Position numbers and translations under genes: made by a program | The notes under the pieces: model-generated | Database searches by the model: none | What the model saw: the letters and a program-made list of their open reading frames with translations, nothing else | Told to the model about the DNA's origin: nothing | Shown here: in pieces, positions 62,443 to 64,000 of the stretch | Layout: the number at the start of each line of letters is the position of its first letter | Numbering within the stretch: the stretch's first letter is position 1 | NCBI GenBank assembly: GCA_050486265.1 | Contig: JBJHCY010000005.1 | Span: 62,001-126,000, forward strand | Reading direction: 5' to 3' | Length of the DNA: 64,000 nucleotides | Origin: SLFH01 sp050486265 | GTDB lineage: Bacteria > Planctomycetota > Phycisphaerae > Phycisphaerales > UBA1924

Positions 62443-64000
62443 ATGATTGCAAGGATGACAGCTCGGGTTCGCGCCGCGGTTGCGGGCGCGATCGTGTGCG
62501 GAATCGGAACGCTCTCGCTGGCCGGAGGTGCGGCGGAGAACGGCTTTGATCCGGGGACGCCCGAAGACCGCGAGGCGTTGTTCGACTTCCTGCTCAAGAG
62601 CACGATGGAGTGGGACGCGTTCGCCTCGCTGCCCAACCACCCATACTACCGCGCGCACCCCAAGGGGATCGATGTCGCTGCGGAGATCGAGAAGTACCGC
62701 GACGAGCTGATCAACGCGGACACCGACGAGAAGTTGTGGTTTGCGCTGATCAAGATCTCCAACACGCGGAAGGACACGCACCTGCGCGTCTCCACGATCG
62801 ATGAAGGGCTGCGGGTTTCCGAGAAGCAGCAGCGGCGGCTTGAAGCGCCGATCCGCTTCGCGGTCGATTTCAGCGACGCGGAGAACCCGTTCTTCTTTGT
62901 CAGCGACTTCGGCGAGGGCGTGAACACACGCGTCGGCGACCGTGTGCTCCGCATCAACGGCATGGAAGCCTCCGAGTATGTCGAACGCCGGCGCCCCTAC
63001 CACCGCTATTCGACCAACAACCACTACCTCTGGCGTCTGGGGTACGACATCTCGCGGATGGTTGATTTTGTGCCGCACGATGAGTTCTACGGCGAGTCGC
63101 TGCGCCTGCGGCTGCAGCGCGCCGACGGCCGGGCGTACAACCTCGAATTGCCCTATCAGCGTCGCGGCTCTGTGGATTGGCGTGGCCACGCCGAGCGTCG
63201 GTACCCGGGGTTCTCGCCGGTCGAGGGGATGACGGACTTTGAGACTTACTCGCTGTATCTGCCAAACGACCGGTCGCTGCCGGTGGTGCTGCTGCAGTGG
63301 CACGGGTTCCGCGCCGACCTGCCCGAGGCGATGGACCGTTTGATGGAGTATGCGCAGGAGCACGACCTGCTCGACCACCATGTGATCGTGGACGCGACGC
63401 GCAGCCGCGGGGGCTCGCGCGGGGCGTATGCGGTGCAGCGGCTGCAGCCCCGTCCGTTCAGAACGACTTTCGGCAACCTGATGGTGAGCGACGCGTCGAA
63501 GCGCTGGGTGGAGAACCGGATCCGGAGCATCCGCCGGAGGGGCGCTGAGGAGACGGTCGACGGGGGCAATTGGCTGCTCGAATGGCTCGAAGACGATGTG
63601 CAGAAGGCGTTCGACGCGGGGATGCGTTACACGAACAGTGTGCCGTTCAAGGGCGCGCACCTGCCCAAGTGGGCCGACGGGATCATCGATCCGGCCGATG
63701 TGCACTTCCGGGGCGAGATGACCGTGTGGCTGGCGCCCTGGAGCGGGTCGCACCTGGACCAATTCGCGTCGCAGGTGGTTGATAACGATCTGGCGCATGT
63801 GATGGGCATGTCTTCGGGCGGCTTCAGCAACACCTGGCAGACGACCGAGACGCTGCGTTTCCCGACCAACGGGCGGCCGATCGTGGATTACCAGTGGTCG
63901 CTGGGGCACTCGATCCGTCCCAACGGGGAGATCCTGCAGTACAACCCGGCCGAGGTGCACGAGTACATCCCGCAGACGCGGGAGAACTTCCTTGATTACC
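62443..64000 (+). CDS. Secreted S41-like peptidase (3' end outside window)
   Basis: The frame is open from ATG 62443 to the last base with no stop: 519 residues and a partial codon. A signal peptide is present (VRAAVAGAIVCGIGTLSLAGG). It is followed by DREALFDFLLKSTMEWDAFASL and a helix-loop pattern, then a PDZ-like VGDRVLRINGMEASEYVERR. Late in the visible part, VIVDATRSRGGSRGAY and MGMSSGGFSNTW match the S41 (tail-specific/C-terminal processing) core, with Ser as probable nucleophile. The assignment rests on these blocks; the C-terminus is missing. The gene is divergent from the beta-helix gene, and both products are exported. Confidence 0.75.
   Translation, partial: MIARMTARVRAAVAGAIVCGIGTLSLAGGAAENGFDPGTPEDREALFDFLLKSTMEWDAFASLPNHPYYRAHPKGIDVAAEIEKYRDELINADTDEKLWFALIKISNTRKDTHLRVSTIDEGLRVSEKQQRRLEAPIRFAVDFSDAENPFFFVSDFGEGVNTRVGDRVLRINGMEASEYVERRRPYHRYSTNNHYLWRLGYDISRMVDFVPHDEFYGESLRLRLQRADGRAYNLELPYQRRGSVDWRGHAERRYPGFSPVEGMTDFETYSLYLPNDRSLPVVLLQWHGFRADLPEAMDRLMEYAQEHDLLDHHVIVDATRSRGGSRGAYAVQRLQPRPFRTTFGNLMVSDASKRWVENRIRSIRRRGAEETVDGGNWLLEWLEDDVQKAFDAGMRYTNSVPFKGAHLPKWADGIIDPADVHFRGEMTVWLAPWSGSHLDQFASQVVDNDLAHVMGMSSGGFSNTWQTTETLRFPTNGRPIVDYQWSLGHSIRPNGEILQYNPAEVHEYIPQTRENFLDY

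Noticed and set aside
59132..62452. Long minus-strand frame (over 1100 codons) overlapping three genes
   Set aside because: Arg/Pro-rich nonsense composition. The real minus-strand gene here is the beta-helix protein in another frame (60553-62199).

Overview
The window is a GC-rich (roughly two-thirds G+C by eye), gene-dense bacterial chromosome segment. It most likely comes from a planctomycete of the class Phycisphaerae. The evidence is a CxxC...CxxC zinc ribbon of the 'RCGYNLR...CPECG' style common in planctomycetes, a DUF1570-type metalloprotease lipoprotein, a PEP-CTERM-like exported protein and large FG-GAP and beta-helix proteins. These sit beside a retained division/peptidoglycan block (rsmH, ftsL-like, ftsI), which most Planctomycetia have lost. 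LpxA, an OmpH/Skp chaperone and lipoproteins indicate a diderm envelope; FliD and FliS indicate a flagellum. I found no rRNA, tRNA, transposase, phage gene or CRISPR array.

Layout. 1-9.3 kb: membrane and exported proteins (zinc-ribbon membrane protein, MoxR ATPase, FG-GAP protein, Deg-like protease, lipoprotein, CDGSH Fe-S protein, two membrane proteins). 9.5-13 kb: fliD-fliS behind a sigma-54-type promoter. 13.2-16 kb: holB-like and sthA, separated by a perfect hairpin. 16-24 kb: alaS, then the membrane half of an F-type ATP synthase plus delta (atpZ-like, atpI-like, atpB, atpE, atpF, atpH) running straight into pgk, with no alpha, gamma, beta or epsilon gene. 24-31 kb: GT-C glycosyltransferase, mutL, HIT protein, HEAT-like protein. 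31-32.4 kb: a conserved-looking unknown gene with tandem promoters and a repeat-rich intergenic region. 32.4-38 kb: ileS and a soluble NtrB/NtrC-like pair. 38-44 kb: TPR protein, a greatly enlarged valS, DUF1570 protease, PEP-CTERM-like protein. 45-49.6 kb (minus): rsmH, LysM protein, ftsL-like, ftsI. 49.6-52.5 kb: SppA-like lipoprotein, OmpH, a 34-bp tandem repeat array, lipB. 52.5-59.6 kb (plus): lpxA, WalJ-like nuclease, methyltransferase, rsfS, aroB, then a ParA-type ATPase fused to a glycogen-binding (AMPK1/CBM48-like) domain, overlapping a second gene that looks like a MinD-type protein without a P-loop. 59.7-64 kb: cyanophycinase-like protein, beta-helix protein and a truncated S41-like protease.

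Three whole-window signals stand out. (1) The tetranucleotide ACGT is almost absent: I found three copies, all inside GACGTC. Codons bend around it, with Asp/Asn/His/Tyr codons ending in T before GTN valine codons. (2) Eight genes have a TANNNT -10 hexamer exactly 6 or 7 nt before the start codon, which predicts leaderless mRNAs, often as divergent pairs. (3) Several dispersed palindromic repeat families occupy the intergenic spaces. The best candidate for an undescribed system is the ParA-CBM fusion with its pseudo-ATPase partner, possibly a positioning or partition device for polysaccharide granules. That function is inferred, not shown.
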